Shown here: in pieces, positions 6,853 to 14,957 of the stretch
Layout of the letters: each line of letters begins with the position of its first letter
Position numbering within the stretch: position 1 is the first letter of the stretch
NCBI RefSeq assembly: GCF_017996735.1
Contig: NZ_JAGOGJ010000044.1
Coordinates: 1-48,269 of the forward strand
Direction of reading: 5' to 3'
DNA length: 48,269 nucleotides
From: Niveispirillum sp.
GTDB taxonomy: Bacteria; Pseudomonadota; Alphaproteobacteria; Azospirillales; Azospirillaceae
Notes under the pieces: generated by a model
Database searches by the model: none
The model's input: only the letters and a program-made list of their open reading frames with translations
Told to the model about the DNA's origin: nothing
Translations under genes and position numbers: made by a program

Positions 6853-8751
6853 TTGGGACAATCGGCCAATGCGGCGCATGACGCCCCGCGTTCGTCTTTT
6901 GGTATGCTGTTCCTGTCCGCAATCGGGGTGGTGTTCGGTGATATCGGCACCAGCCCGCTTTATGCGATGAAGGAAGCATTCGCCGGCCCCCATCCGCTGC
7001 CGGTGGACCGGATGCATGTGCTGGGCGTCCTGTCGCTGATCTTCTGGACCGTCCTGCTGGTCGTGTCGGTCAAATATGTCGCCATCATCATGCGTGCCGA
7101 CAATGAAGGGGAGGGCAGTTCCTTTGCCCTGCTGGCCCTGTTACAGAAGGCGCTCGCCGGCAATCCCGGTATGACGACCCTGGCCGGGACGCTGGGTGTG
7201 TTCGCCGCCGCCCTGTTCTATGGCGACAGCGCCATCACGCCCGCCATCTCCGTCCTGTCGGCGGTGGAGGGGCTACAGGTGGCGGCGCCCAACCTGGCCC
7301 CCTGGACCGTGCCCATCGCCATTGTCATCCTGGTGGCCCTGTTCGCGATCCAGTCAAAGGGATCGGCTGCCCTGGGCGGCGCCTTCGGCACCATCATGGT
7401 GATCTGGTTCATTGTTCTGGCCGTCCTGGGCGTCAGCAATATCGGCAAGTCGCCGGGCGTGCTGGCGGCGCTGTCCCCGCATTATGCCGTGGCATTCCTG
7501 GCGCATGATGGCTGGATCGGGTTTCTGGCGCTGGGGTCTGTGGTTCTGTCGGTGACGGGTGCGGAGGCGCTTTATGCCGATATGGGCCATTTCGGGCGGG
7601 GGCCGATCCGGCTGGCCTGGTACATGCTGGTCTGGCCGGCGCTGATCCTGAATTATTTCGGGCAAGGCGCGCTGCTGCTGTCCAACCCGGCGGCGGCGGA
7701 AAATCCGTTCTTTTTCCTGGGCCCGGCCTGGGCGGCCATGCCGCTGGTGGTGCTGGCGACGCTGGCCACCATCATCGCCAGCCAGGCGGTGATCTCCGGC
7801 GCCTTCTCCGTCACCCGGCAGGCGATCCAGCTTGGCTATCTGCCGCGCATGAACATCGTCCACACCTCCGAAAAGGAGATGGGGCAGATCTACATGCCCT
7901 TCATCAACTGGTCGCTGATGATTGCGGTGGTGGCGCTGGTCCTGGGCTTCGGCAGTTCGACCAACCTGGCCTCGGCCTATGGTGTGGCCGTGACCGGGAC
8001 CATGATGATCACCACCACCCTGGTGGCACTGCTGGCCTTCAACCATTGGGGCTGGAACGGCAAGTTCGCGGTCGGGTTTTTTGTGCTGCTGCTGGCCGTC
8101 GATGCCGCCTATTTCCTGGCAACGGCGACCAAGATCACGCATGGCGGCTGGTTCCCGCTGGCCGCCGGTCTGCTGGCCTTTACCCTGATGACCACCTGGA
8201 AGATGGGGCGCAAGCTGCTGCATGCCAAGCTGCGGGACAGCGCCGTGCCGCTGCAGGAATTCCTGAGTACCGTTTCGTCGCGCATCACGCGGGTGCCCGG
8301 CACGTCCATCTTCCTGACGTCGGACCCGGACGGCGTGCCGCTGGCCATGCTGCACAATCTGAAGCACAACCATGTCCTGCATGACCGGGTCGTGGTGATG
8401 ACGGTCAAGGTGACGGAGCGCCCGCGCGTGCCCATTGGCGAACGGATCGTGTCGGAGAAGCTGCGTGACGACGTGTTCCGCGTCACCATGTATTGCGGTT
8501 TCATGGACGACCCGGACGTGCCCAAGGCGCTGGCCAATGCCAAGCGCACCGACCTCGGCTTTGATTACGAACCGCTGCGCATCTCCTATTTCCTGACGCG
8601 GGAGACGGTGGTGCCGTCGCCGGAGCCGGGCATGGCGCCGTGGCGGGAGGAATTGTTCGCCTTCATGATGCGCAGCGCCACCACGACGGCCGACTTCTTC
8701 CATCTGCCGCTGAACCGCGTCGTGGAACTGGGCGGCCACGTCGAGATCTGA
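6853..8751 (+). CDS. kup: KUP-family potassium transporter
   Basis: 632 residues, matching Kup (E. coli 622). Kup is an inner-membrane K+/H+ symporter. The N-terminal signature IGVVFGDIGTSPLYAMKEAF (about 24-43) is diagnostic, followed by NEGEGSSFALLAL, YGDSAITPAISVLSAVEGL, about 12 hydrophobic helices to residue ~455, and a soluble C-terminal domain. The start is TTG at 6853, with AGGGGA 5 nt upstream. The next in-frame ATG at 6904 would remove the residues that lead into the first helix. It stands alone; the next gene is convergent. Confidence 0.94.
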   Translation: MGQSANAAHDAPRSSFGMLFLSAIGVVFGDIGTSPLYAMKEAFAGPHPLPVDRMHVLGVLSLIFWTVLLVVSVKYVAIIMRADNEGEGSSFALLALLQKALAGNPGMTTLAGTLGVFAAALFYGDSAITPAISVLSAVEGLQVAAPNLAPWTVPIAIVILVALFAIQSKGSAALGGAFGTIMVIWFIVLAVLGVSNIGKSPGVLAALSPHYAVAFLAHDGWIGFLALGSVVLSVTGAEALYADMGHFGRGPIRLAWYMLVWPALILNYFGQGALLLSNPAAAENPFFFLGPAWAAMPLVVLATLATIIASQAVISGAFSVTRQAIQLGYLPRMNIVHTSEKEMGQIYMPFINWSLMIAVVALVLGFGSSTNLASAYGVAVTGTMMITTTLVALLAFNHWGWNGKFAVGFFVLLLAVDAAYFLATATKITHGGWFPLAAGLLAFTLMTTWKMGRKLLHAKLRDSAVPLQEFLSTVSSRITRVPGTSIFLTSDPDGVPLAMLHNLKHNHVLHDRVVVMTVKVTERPRVPIGERIVSEKLRDDVFRVTMYCGFMDDPDVPKALANAKRTDLGFDYEPLRISYFLTRETVVPSPEPGMAPWREELFAFMMRSATTTADFFHLPLNRVVELGGHVEI

Positions 8752-8772
8752 CGGGACCGCCGTCCAGTCCGG

Positions 8773-9915
8773 TCAGACCCCGGTTTCCGCCAGGATCGAC
8801 CGGTCGATCTCCTTGATCTCCCGCACGCCGGTCAGGGCCATGGCGACGCGCATTTCCTTGGCCATCAGGTCCAGAAGCTGCGCCACCCCGGCCTCCCCTC
8901 GGGCGGCCAGGGCATAGAGCCAGGCGCGACCCAGCAGCACGCCCTGCGCCCCCAGGGCCAGCATGCGCACCACGTCCAGCCCGGAGCGCACGCCGCCGTC
9001 GGCCAGCACTGTCAGGCGGTCGCCCACCGCGTCGGCAATGGCCGGCAGGGCACGGGCCGACGACAGCACACCGTCAAGCTGCCGACCGCCATGGTTGGAA
9101 ACGACGATGCCGTCGGCACCGATGGCGGCGGCTTCGCGGGCGTCATCAGGGTCCAGGATGCCCTTGATGATCAGCGGACCGTCCCAGCTCTGCCTGATCC
9201 AGTCCAGATCGGCCCAGCAGATCGACGGATCGAAATTGGCGCCCAGCCAGCCCATATAGTCGTTCAGGCCACTTTTGGCGCCCAGCACCGGGGCCAGATT
9301 GCCCAGCGTGTGGGGCCGTCCGTTTATGCCGACATCCCAGGCCCAGCCCGGCTTGAACATGGCCTGCAGCACGCGACGCAAGGGGGCGTTGGGGCCGGAC
9401 ATGCCGGAACGGGCGTCGCGGTACCGGGCGCCGGGCACCGGCATGTCGACGGTGAAGACCAGGGCCTTGGCCCCCTGCTCCCTGGCGGTGGCCAGCAGGT
9501 CGCGCATGAAGGCGCGGTCCCGGATGACGTAGAGCTGAAACCAGAGCGGCCCGTCAGTGTTTGCCGCCACCTCCGCCAGGGGGCAGAGCGACACGGTAGA
9601 CAGGCAGAAGGGCAAGCCGGCCTTGTTGGCGGCCCGCGCCGCCTGCACCTCGCCCCGCCGGCGATACATGCCGGAGATACCCACCGGCCCCAGGGCCACG
9701 GGCATGCCCAGTTCCTGCCCGAACAGGCTGGTCTTCAGCGAGATGCCGTCCACATTGCGCAATACCCGCTGGCGCAGCGCGATGCCCGACAGGTCATCGA
9801 CATTGCGGCGCAGCGTCTCCTCCGCATAGGCGCCACCGTCAGCGTAATCGAACAGGAAGCGCGGCAGGCGGCGACGGGCGGCCTCCCGGAAATCGGTGGT
9901 GGCGGAAATGATCAT
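8773..9915 (-). CDS. lldD: FMN-dependent L-lactate dehydrogenase
   Basis: 380 residues, closely similar to E. coli LldD along its length. It oxidises L-lactate to pyruvate at the inner membrane and feeds the quinone pool. Visible are MIISATTDFREAARRRLPRFLFDYADGGAY, the FMN-site PVALGPVGISGMYRRRGE, WFQLYVIRDRAF, FTVDMPVPGARYRDARSGMSG, and the catalytic-His region VSNHGGRQLDG. The ATG at 9915 gives the exact family start MIIS; a TTG at 9924 would add three residues. No lactate permease or LldR is adjacent. It lies downstream of the SDR gene on the same strand. Confidence 0.94.
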   Translation of the reverse strand: MIISATTDFREAARRRLPRFLFDYADGGAYAEETLRRNVDDLSGIALRQRVLRNVDGISLKTSLFGQELGMPVALGPVGISGMYRRRGEVQAARAANKAGLPFCLSTVSLCPLAEVAANTDGPLWFQLYVIRDRAFMRDLLATAREQGAKALVFTVDMPVPGARYRDARSGMSGPNAPLRRVLQAMFKPGWAWDVGINGRPHTLGNLAPVLGAKSGLNDYMGWLGANFDPSICWADLDWIRQSWDGPLIIKGILDPDDAREAAAIGADGIVVSNHGGRQLDGVLSSARALPAIADAVGDRLTVLADGGVRSGLDVVRMLALGAQGVLLGRAWLYALAARGEAGVAQLLDLMAKEMRVAMALTGVREIKEIDRSILAETGV

Positions 9916-10009
9916 GGGTGGCAACGCTCCGGCAGTGCCGGCGAGGTTACCGGCCGTAGTTCACAGTATGGAACAGCGTTTTACATGTTAGTGTCTGATG
10001 CGCCTTGCA

Positions 10010-10768
10010 TCAATAGAAGCTGATATCCTTCTCCAGCCCCGCGAAGCGCAGTCCGGCATCGACATACAAGGTCTGACCCGTGGTGACGGCGCTTTGCAGC
10101 AGGTAGAGGCAGGCCCTGGCAATATCATCCGCATCCGGCCCGACATGAAGTGGGTTTTGTGCGTGCAGCCGCTCGAACTCCGCCTGTTCCTGTCCGGGGG
10201 CGGGGAGGACGTAGCCGGGGGCGATGGCATTGACGCGCAGGCGCGGCGCGCCCGACCGGGCCAGGACCTCCCCCAACCCCATCAGGGCGTATTTGGACAG
10301 GGTGTAGCTGAGATGGTCGCCATGCGGGCTGGCCAGTTTCTGGTCCAGGATATTGACGATGCTGCCCGTGACACCATCGGGCAGTTGCGCCAGCAGCGCC
10401 TGTGAAAGCAGGGCCGGGGCCACGGTATTGGGCAGGAAATGCGCCAGCATGCGGTCGGCGGTCAGCGTAGATATGTCGTCCCAATCAAAGATCGAGGCGC
10501 TGTTGACCAGGGCGGTCAGCGGTCGGCCCAACGCCATTGCCGCCGTCGGCACCACGTCCGGCACCTGGGCGGGATCGGCCAGGTCGGCGGCAATGGCGGC
10601 GGCTTTCACCCCCTTGCTGTGCAGGGCGTTCAGCATGTCCGCCACGTCCTGCCCGTCGGTGCGGTAATGGAGGGCGACATCCATGCCGGCCGTGGCGCAG
10701 GCCAGCGCCATGGCGGCCCCCAGTCGACGGGCCCCACCGGTGACCAGGACGGCATGGGGGAGGGACAT
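10010..10768 (-). CDS. Short-chain dehydrogenase, pteridine-reductase (FolM/PTR1) type
   Basis: 252 residues. The NADP-binding motif TGGARRLG (10-17) has an Arg-Arg pair suited to NADPH. The active site is Asp142-Tyr155-Lys159 in NILDQ...YTLSK. The Asp-to-Tyr spacing of 13 matches the pteridine reductase PTR1, where Asp replaces the usual Ser. With VNAIAPGYVLP and a neighbouring FolB-like gene, reduction of a dihydropterin (biopterin, monapterin or folate) is the best guess. Its start shares one base with the stop of the FolB-like gene (TAATG), so the two are translationally coupled. Confidence 0.8.
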   Translation of the reverse strand: MSLPHAVLVTGGARRLGAAMALACATAGMDVALHYRTDGQDVADMLNALHSKGVKAAAIAADLADPAQVPDVVPTAAMALGRPLTALVNSASIFDWDDISTLTADRMLAHFLPNTVAPALLSQALLAQLPDGVTGSIVNILDQKLASPHGDHLSYTLSKYALMGLGEVLARSGAPRLRVNAIAPGYVLPAPGQEQAEFERLHAQNPLHVGPDADDIARACLYLLQSAVTTGQTLYVDAGLRFAGLEKDISFY

Positions 10769-11124
10769 TAATCGCGCTCCAGTTCAATCTGACAGGTGAA
10801 GGCGGGGTCGGACGGGCTGTGGATGCCGATCCGTTGCGACAGGATACGCTGGTCGAAATCGAAGATGAACCGGCCCAGCAGTCTGGCAAGCCCCTCGGCA
10901 TCGGCGAACGGGCCACCATCGCGGAACGGTCCCAGAATGTGGCGCACGATCTTGGAATAATCGACGGTCAGGTTGATATCGTCGGGATCGCCCGTGAAGG
11001 GGCCGGTGATGCTGGTGCCCAGCCGCAGGTTGACACGGATATCAAGGTCTGTTGTCCGTCCCGAGACGGGCAGCGCCACCGCCACCTCGCGCACCAGGAT
11101 CTGGAAATGGGGGGAGGGGATCAT
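10768..11124 (-). CDS. FolB/FolX-like dihydroneopterin aldolase-family protein
   Basis: 118 residues from the ATG at 11124; upstream in-frame starts at 11205 (ATG) and 11217 (TTG) would add a Pro-rich leader not typical of the family. The T-fold pattern is present: an N-terminal strand with QILVREVAVALPVSGR, a central TVDYSKIVRHILGPF, and the helix DAEGLARLLGRFIFD. Family enzymes act on dihydroneopterin or its triphosphate in folate and pterin synthesis. The C-terminal strand ends IGIHSPSDP, where aldolases usually carry a catalytic Lys, so this may be an epimerase or a divergent member. It is coupled to the pteridine-reductase-like gene. Confidence 0.65.
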   Translation of the reverse strand: MIPSPHFQILVREVAVALPVSGRTTDLDIRVNLRLGTSITGPFTGDPDDINLTVDYSKIVRHILGPFRDGGPFADAEGLARLLGRFIFDFDQRILSQRIGIHSPSDPAFTCQIELERD

Positions 11125-11234
11125 GGGTCTCTCGTCCGCCGGCTCGACAAAGGCGCTTGCCGGGCTAATATCAGGCCCCAACGGGAAGGGAAACAGCGGA
11201 TGCATCGGGCGCGGCAATATAGCGGGATGCGGGC

Positions 11235-11993
11235 GTGAGCGGCGATCTTCTGCGCCTGCGCGGCCTGTCCCTGACCTATGCCAGCGGCACCAGGGCGCTG
11301 GACACTGTCGATCTGGGTGTCCTGGAGGGGGAGTTCCTGTCGCTGCTGGGCCCCAGCGGCTGCGGCAAAAGCACCATCCTGCGGCTGGTGGCCGGCCTGC
11401 TGGAACCGACCGGCGGCACGGTGGAGCGGGCGCGTCCGGCCATGCGCGGCGATACGGGGTTCGTGTTCCAGGAACCGACCCTGATGCCGTGGGCCCGGAT
11501 CATCGACAATGTACGGCTGCCGCTGGATCTGGCCGGCGTGCCGCGGGCAGAGGCGCAGGACAGGGCGGAAGATGGCCTGTCGCGCGTCGGTCTGGGCGAT
11601 TTCCTGCGGGCCTTTCCGGCGGAACTGTCAGGCGGCATGAAGATGCGGGCAGCGCTGGCGCGTGCCCTGGTTACCGGCCCGCGCCTGCTGCTGCTGGATG
11701 AACCTTTCGCGGCGCTGGACGAGATCACGCGCCTGAAGCTGAATGACGATCTGCTGGCCCTGTGGGAGCGGGAGCGGTTCACGGCGATCTTTGTCACCCA
11801 TTCCGTTTTTGAGAGCGTCTATCTGTCCGGGCGCATCGCCATCATGGGGCCGCGTCCGGGCCGGGTGGTCGATGAGGTGGTGCTGGACCTGCCCTGGCCG
11901 CGCGACCTGTCGGTGCGTACCGGTGCCGCCTATGGTGCGCTATGCCGCGACGTGTCGGACCGGCTGCACCGGGCCATGGGGGTGATGCCATGA
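11235..11993 (+). CDS. ABC transporter ATPase, SsuB/TauB/NrtD type
   Basis: 252 residues with the complete nucleotide-binding set: Walker A GPSGCGKS (39-46), Q-loop VFQEPTLMPW, signature LSGGM (131-135), Walker B LLLLDEP (151-157) and switch His in FVTHSVFES. The subfamily serves nitrate, sulfonate, taurine and thiamine-precursor importers. The start is GTG at 11235. It overlaps the permease gene by ATGA and is divergent from the FolB-like gene. No periplasmic binding protein lies in the operon. Confidence 0.9.
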   Translation: MSGDLLRLRGLSLTYASGTRALDTVDLGVLEGEFLSLLGPSGCGKSTILRLVAGLLEPTGGTVERARPAMRGDTGFVFQEPTLMPWARIIDNVRLPLDLAGVPRAEAQDRAEDGLSRVGLGDFLRAFPAELSGGMKMRAALARALVTGPRLLLLDEPFAALDEITRLKLNDDLLALWERERFTAIFVTHSVFESVYLSGRIAIMGPRPGRVVDEVVLDLPWPRDLSVRTGAAYGALCRDVSDRLHRAMGVMP

Positions 11994-12769
11994 ACGGGAT
12001 GTGGATGCGCCGTTTGCTGCCGCCGCTGGTCGGGCTTGTGTTCCTGCTGGGCTGGGAAGGGGCGGTGAGAGCGTGGGAGGTGCCGGTCTTTGTCCTGCCG
12101 CCGCCCAGCGCCGTGGCGCTGGCCCTGTGGAATGATTCCGGCCTGTTGCTGCAATCCAGTTGGATCACCCTGATCGTCACGGTCCAGGCGTTTCTGCTGG
12201 CGCTGGTCAGCGGGGTCGGGCTGGCGGTTCTGTTCAAACAGTCGCGCGCGCTGGAGGCCGCCCTTTATCCCTATGCCGTCATCCTGCAGGTCACACCCAT
12301 CGTGGCCATCGCCCCCCTGGTGGTGATCTGGGTGGGGTATGAGCGGGTGAACCTGTCCTTGCTGATCCTGGCCTGGATCGTGGCCTTTTTTCCGGTCCTG
12401 TCGAACAGTTCCGTGGGGCTGGCCGCCGTGGACCCGAACCTGCGCGATCTGTTCCGGCTGTATGGGGCCAGCCGCAGGCAGATGTTGTGGCGGCTGCAAT
12501 TGCCCTCCGCCCTGCCCTATATCCTGGCCGGTGCCCGCATCTCCGGTGGGCTGGCCCTGATCGGGGCCGTGGTGGCGGAATTCGTGGCCGGATCGGGTAC
12601 GGCCACGGGCTTGGCCTGGCGCGTGATCGAGGCGGGGAACCGCCTGAACATGCCCCGGCTGTTCGCGGCGCTGACGCTGCTGTCCGTGCTGGGCATCCTG
12701 ATCTTCGCCATCCTCACCTGGGTGCAGCGGCGGATGCTTCGCCACTGGCATCCCGGCGCGACAGGGTAG
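11990..12769 (+). CDS. ABC transporter permease, SsuC/TauC type
   Basis: 259 residues from the ATG at 11990, which overlaps the ATPase stop. Six hydrophobic helices are visible. The EAA loop that docks on the ATPase is LFRLYGASRRQMLWRLQLPSALPYI at about residues 152-176. The inner-membrane subunit probably imports a small organic anion or vitamin precursor with the upstream ATPase. Substrate cannot be told without the binding protein, which must be encoded elsewhere. The gene ends 140 bp before a divergent-style repeat protein on the same strand. Confidence 0.9.
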   Translation: MNGMWMRRLLPPLVGLVFLLGWEGAVRAWEVPVFVLPPPSAVALALWNDSGLLLQSSWITLIVTVQAFLLALVSGVGLAVLFKQSRALEAALYPYAVILQVTPIVAIAPLVVIWVGYERVNLSLLILAWIVAFFPVLSNSSVGLAAVDPNLRDLFRLYGASRRQMLWRLQLPSALPYILAGARISGGLALIGAVVAEFVAGSGTATGLAWRVIEAGNRLNMPRLFAALTLLSVLGILIFAILTWVQRRMLRHWHPGATG

Positions 12770-12840
12770 GGGTGGTTCCCCTGAAATAGGTAAGGCCAGC
12801 CGGGTAACGCCAATGCGCCCCGCGCCCATTTCCCCCGTCA

Positions 12841-12852
12841 GGCGTTAACGCC
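12841..12852. promoter_or_regulatory. 12-bp perfect palindrome before the repeat protein
   Basis: GGCGTTAACGCC lies 58 bp upstream of the repeat-protein ATG in an otherwise featureless 140-bp gap. It could be a regulator-binding site; no second copy or matching regulator is nearby. Confidence 0.25.
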
Positions 12853-12909
12853 ACATGCTGCTGACTGGTCCCCCCAGCCGGCGGCACAACAAAATGACGG
12901 AGACTGGAA

Positions 12910-13707
12910 ATGACCACCTACAGCCAATTCAACCGCATCACCGGCACCGGAGCGGCCGACACGCTGACCGGCGGTGTCGCCTTCGATCTGCTGACCGGCG
13001 GTGCCGGCAATGATGTGCTGGATGGCGGCGGCGGCCTGAATGCGGCCGTGTTCAGCGGTACCGCCAGCCAGTACGACATTGATGTCGACGATGGTGTCGC
13101 CATCATCCGTGGCCCCGACGGGACCGACACCCTGCGCAATGTGCAGTTCGCCATCTTCGGCGACGGGGTGAAGCCCCTGTTCGAGGCGACGAAGCTGCGT
13201 GATGGTTTCGATGAGGATTTCTATCTTCAGAGCAATCCCGACGTCTATGCGGCCGTCATGGCGGGCACCTATGAGGACGGAAAGGACCATTTCGAGAAAT
13301 ACGGCCAGTTCGAGAATCGCATCCATCAGGCCACCAACGGATTCGATGCCGCCTATTACGCCGAAGTCTATGGTGACGTGGCGGCGGCCGGTATTCCCGC
13401 CATCACCCATTATGCGAACAATGGCAAGGCAGAGGGGCGCAGCACGCATCTCTATTTCGATGCCAATTATTACCTGGAGGCCAACCCCGATGTGGCGCTG
13501 GCCAAGGTCGATGCCTGGACACATTTCGAGAATTACGGCTGGCGTGAAGGCCGCGATCCGTCGCCCTTTTTCGACGTTTCAGCCTATCTGACCGCCAATC
13601 CGGACGTGGCGGCGGCGGGTATCAATCCGCTCTATCACTATTTGAACTGGGGGCATGATGAAGGCCGTCAGGCCTATATCGATGCGGCCTATCTTAATAT
13701 TGCCTGA
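12910..13707 (+). CDS. RTX-like secreted protein with four ~33-residue repeats
   Basis: 265 residues, acidic, with no N-terminal signal. Residues 10-42 form an RTX-like calcium-binding stretch (LTGGAGNDVLDGGGG). Then four repeats of a module FD..YY...NPDVAAA.....HY...G..EGR occur at 100-137, 145-177, 183-215 and 221-253. The C-terminus ends in aliphatic residues (YLNIA), compatible with a type I secretion signal. The same module occurs in some alphaproteobacterial and cyanobacterial surface proteins and glycosyltransferases (from memory). Role is unknown; a cell-surface or matrix protein is plausible. No type I secretion genes are nearby. GGAGA precedes the ATG. Confidence 0.8.
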   Translation: MTTYSQFNRITGTGAADTLTGGVAFDLLTGGAGNDVLDGGGGLNAAVFSGTASQYDIDVDDGVAIIRGPDGTDTLRNVQFAIFGDGVKPLFEATKLRDGFDEDFYLQSNPDVYAAVMAGTYEDGKDHFEKYGQFENRIHQATNGFDAAYYAEVYGDVAAAGIPAITHYANNGKAEGRSTHLYFDANYYLEANPDVALAKVDAWTHFENYGWREGRDPSPFFDVSAYLTANPDVAAAGINPLYHYLNWGHDEGRQAYIDAAYLNIA

Positions 13708-13721
13708 CCCATCCTTTGGCG

Positions 13722-13741
13722 ACAGTCCGCGTGCGGGCTGT
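13722..13741 (+). terminator. Hairpin after the repeat-protein gene
   Basis: ACAGTCCGC and GCGGGCTGT form a 9-bp stem (one G-T pair) with a 2-nt loop, 15 bp after the stop. It lacks a clear T-tract, so it may stabilise the 3-prime end rather than terminate strongly. Confidence 0.35.
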
Positions 13742-13774
13742 TGACCGTCCATGACGGTTAATGTCAATTGACAT
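13741..13774. promoter_or_regulatory. Two abutting palindromes upstream of the mla operon
   Basis: TTGACCGTC-cat-GACGGTTAA (13741-13761, one mismatch) runs into the perfect 14-bp palindrome ATGTCAATTGACAT (13761-13774). Both lie within 80 bp of the mlaE start. The second contains TTGACA and could overlap a -35 element. The arrangement suggests binding of one or two dimeric regulators. Confidence 0.45.
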
Positions 13775-13806
13775 GGTGCGTCGCCCTTTCGATGCGGCGC
13801 ACCATG
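13772..13806 (+). promoter_or_regulatory. Leader hairpin just before the mlaE ribosome site
   Basis: CATGGTGCG...CGCACCATG pairs perfectly over 9 bp and continues with CGC/GCG after one mismatch. It ends 4 nt before the AGGA of the GTG-started mlaE, so it may influence translation of the operon's first gene. Confidence 0.4.
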
Positions 13807-13816
13807 GGCCAGGAAC

Positions 13817-14956
13817 GTGCAGACCGGAACCATCACATCCGCGTGGGAAGAAAACCAGTTTGTCCTGGCAGCGGCCGGTCGCTGGGATATCGCGTCCGCC
13901 GAACGGCTGGGACCGCAGCTCCGCAACCGGGAGCCGGACCGCAAGGGCGCCCCCGTCTGTCTTGACCTGTCGGGCCTGACGGCCCTGGATACGGCCGGCG
14001 CGCTGTTGCTGGACCGGTTGATCCGCCGGCTGCGTGAACAGGGGCATGTCGTGGCCGTGGTCGGCGCGCGTCCCGACCTGTGCGAATTGCTGAAGGATGT
14101 GCAGCGGGCGGCGGCCGGGTCGGTTGCCCGCAATCCCGCCCCCGCCGAAAAGGGGCCCGCCTTTCCGCTGGCCGATCGGATCGGTCGCGCAACGGTCGGC
14201 ATCTGGCATGATATCCTGTCCATGCTGAACTTCCTGGGGCTGGTCACGGTGACGGCGCTGCGCCTGCTGCGTGACCCGCGCCGCATCCGGCTGAAGCCGC
14301 TTTTTTTCCATCTGGAGCAGGTGGGGCTGAACTCCCTGCCCATCGTTGGCCTGCTCTCCTTCCTGATTGGCATCGTTCTGGCCTATCAAGGGGCGGATCA
14401 GCTCCGTCGTTTCGGTGCCGAAATCTATGTCGTGAACCTGCTGGGCATCGGTGTCCTGCGCGAGATCGGCATTCTGATGACCTCCATCATCGTTGCCGGC
14501 CGTTCCGGTTCCGCCTTCACCGCCCAGATCGGGACCATGAAGGTGAACCAGGAGGTGGACGCCATGCGCACGCTGGGCCTGGACCCGCTGGAAATGCTGG
14601 TGCTGCCGCGCATGCTGGCGCTGGTCATCGCCCTGCCGCTGGTTGGATTCTTTGCCAATATCGTGGCGCTGGCGGGCGGTGCCGTGATGGCCTATGTCTA
14701 TCTCGACATCAATTTCGGGCAGTTTGCCCGGCAATTGCAGATCGCGGTCAGTGCCACGACCTTGTTCGTGGGGCTGGTGAAGGCACCGATCTTCGCCGCC
14801 GTCATCGCGCTGGTCGGCTGTTACGAAGGGTTGCGGGTCAGCGGCAGCGCCGAAAGCGTCGGCCTGCTGACCACCCGTTCCGTCGTTGTCTCCATCTTTC
14901 TGGTGATCGTTCTGGATGCCGCCTTCTCCATCCTCTTCTCCTATATCGGGATCTGA
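13817..14956 (+). CDS. mlaE: MlaE-family lipid transport permease with N-terminal STAS domain
   Basis: 379 residues. Residues ~1-95 form a STAS domain (VCLDLSGLTALDTAGALLLDRLI), equivalent to MlaB. Residues ~130-379 are the MlaE permease, with NFLGLVTVTALRLL, LNSLPIVGLLSFLIGIVLAYQGA, and LGIGVLREIGILMTSIIVAGRSGSAFTAQIGTMKVNQEVDAM. MlaE forms the membrane core of the importer that moves phospholipid between outer and inner membranes. The start is GTG with AGGA 3 nt upstream. It is the first gene of a four-gene operon and separated from mlaF by 1 bp. STAS-MlaE fusion is common in alphaproteobacteria. Confidence 0.92.
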   Translation: MQTGTITSAWEENQFVLAAAGRWDIASAERLGPQLRNREPDRKGAPVCLDLSGLTALDTAGALLLDRLIRRLREQGHVVAVVGARPDLCELLKDVQRAAAGSVARNPAPAEKGPAFPLADRIGRATVGIWHDILSMLNFLGLVTVTALRLLRDPRRIRLKPLFFHLEQVGLNSLPIVGLLSFLIGIVLAYQGADQLRRFGAEIYVVNLLGIGVLREIGILMTSIIVAGRSGSAFTAQIGTMKVNQEVDAMRTLGLDPLEMLVLPRMLALVIALPLVGFFANIVALAGGAVMAYVYLDINFGQFARQLQIAVSATTLFVGLVKAPIFAAVIALVGCYEGLRVSGSAESVGLLTTRSVVVSIFLVIVLDAAFSILFSYIGI

Positions 14957-14957
14957 C

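Noticed and set aside
7354..8739. 461-codon minus-strand open frame opposite kup
   Set aside because: His/Gln/Arg-rich shadow of a clear 12-helix transporter gene.
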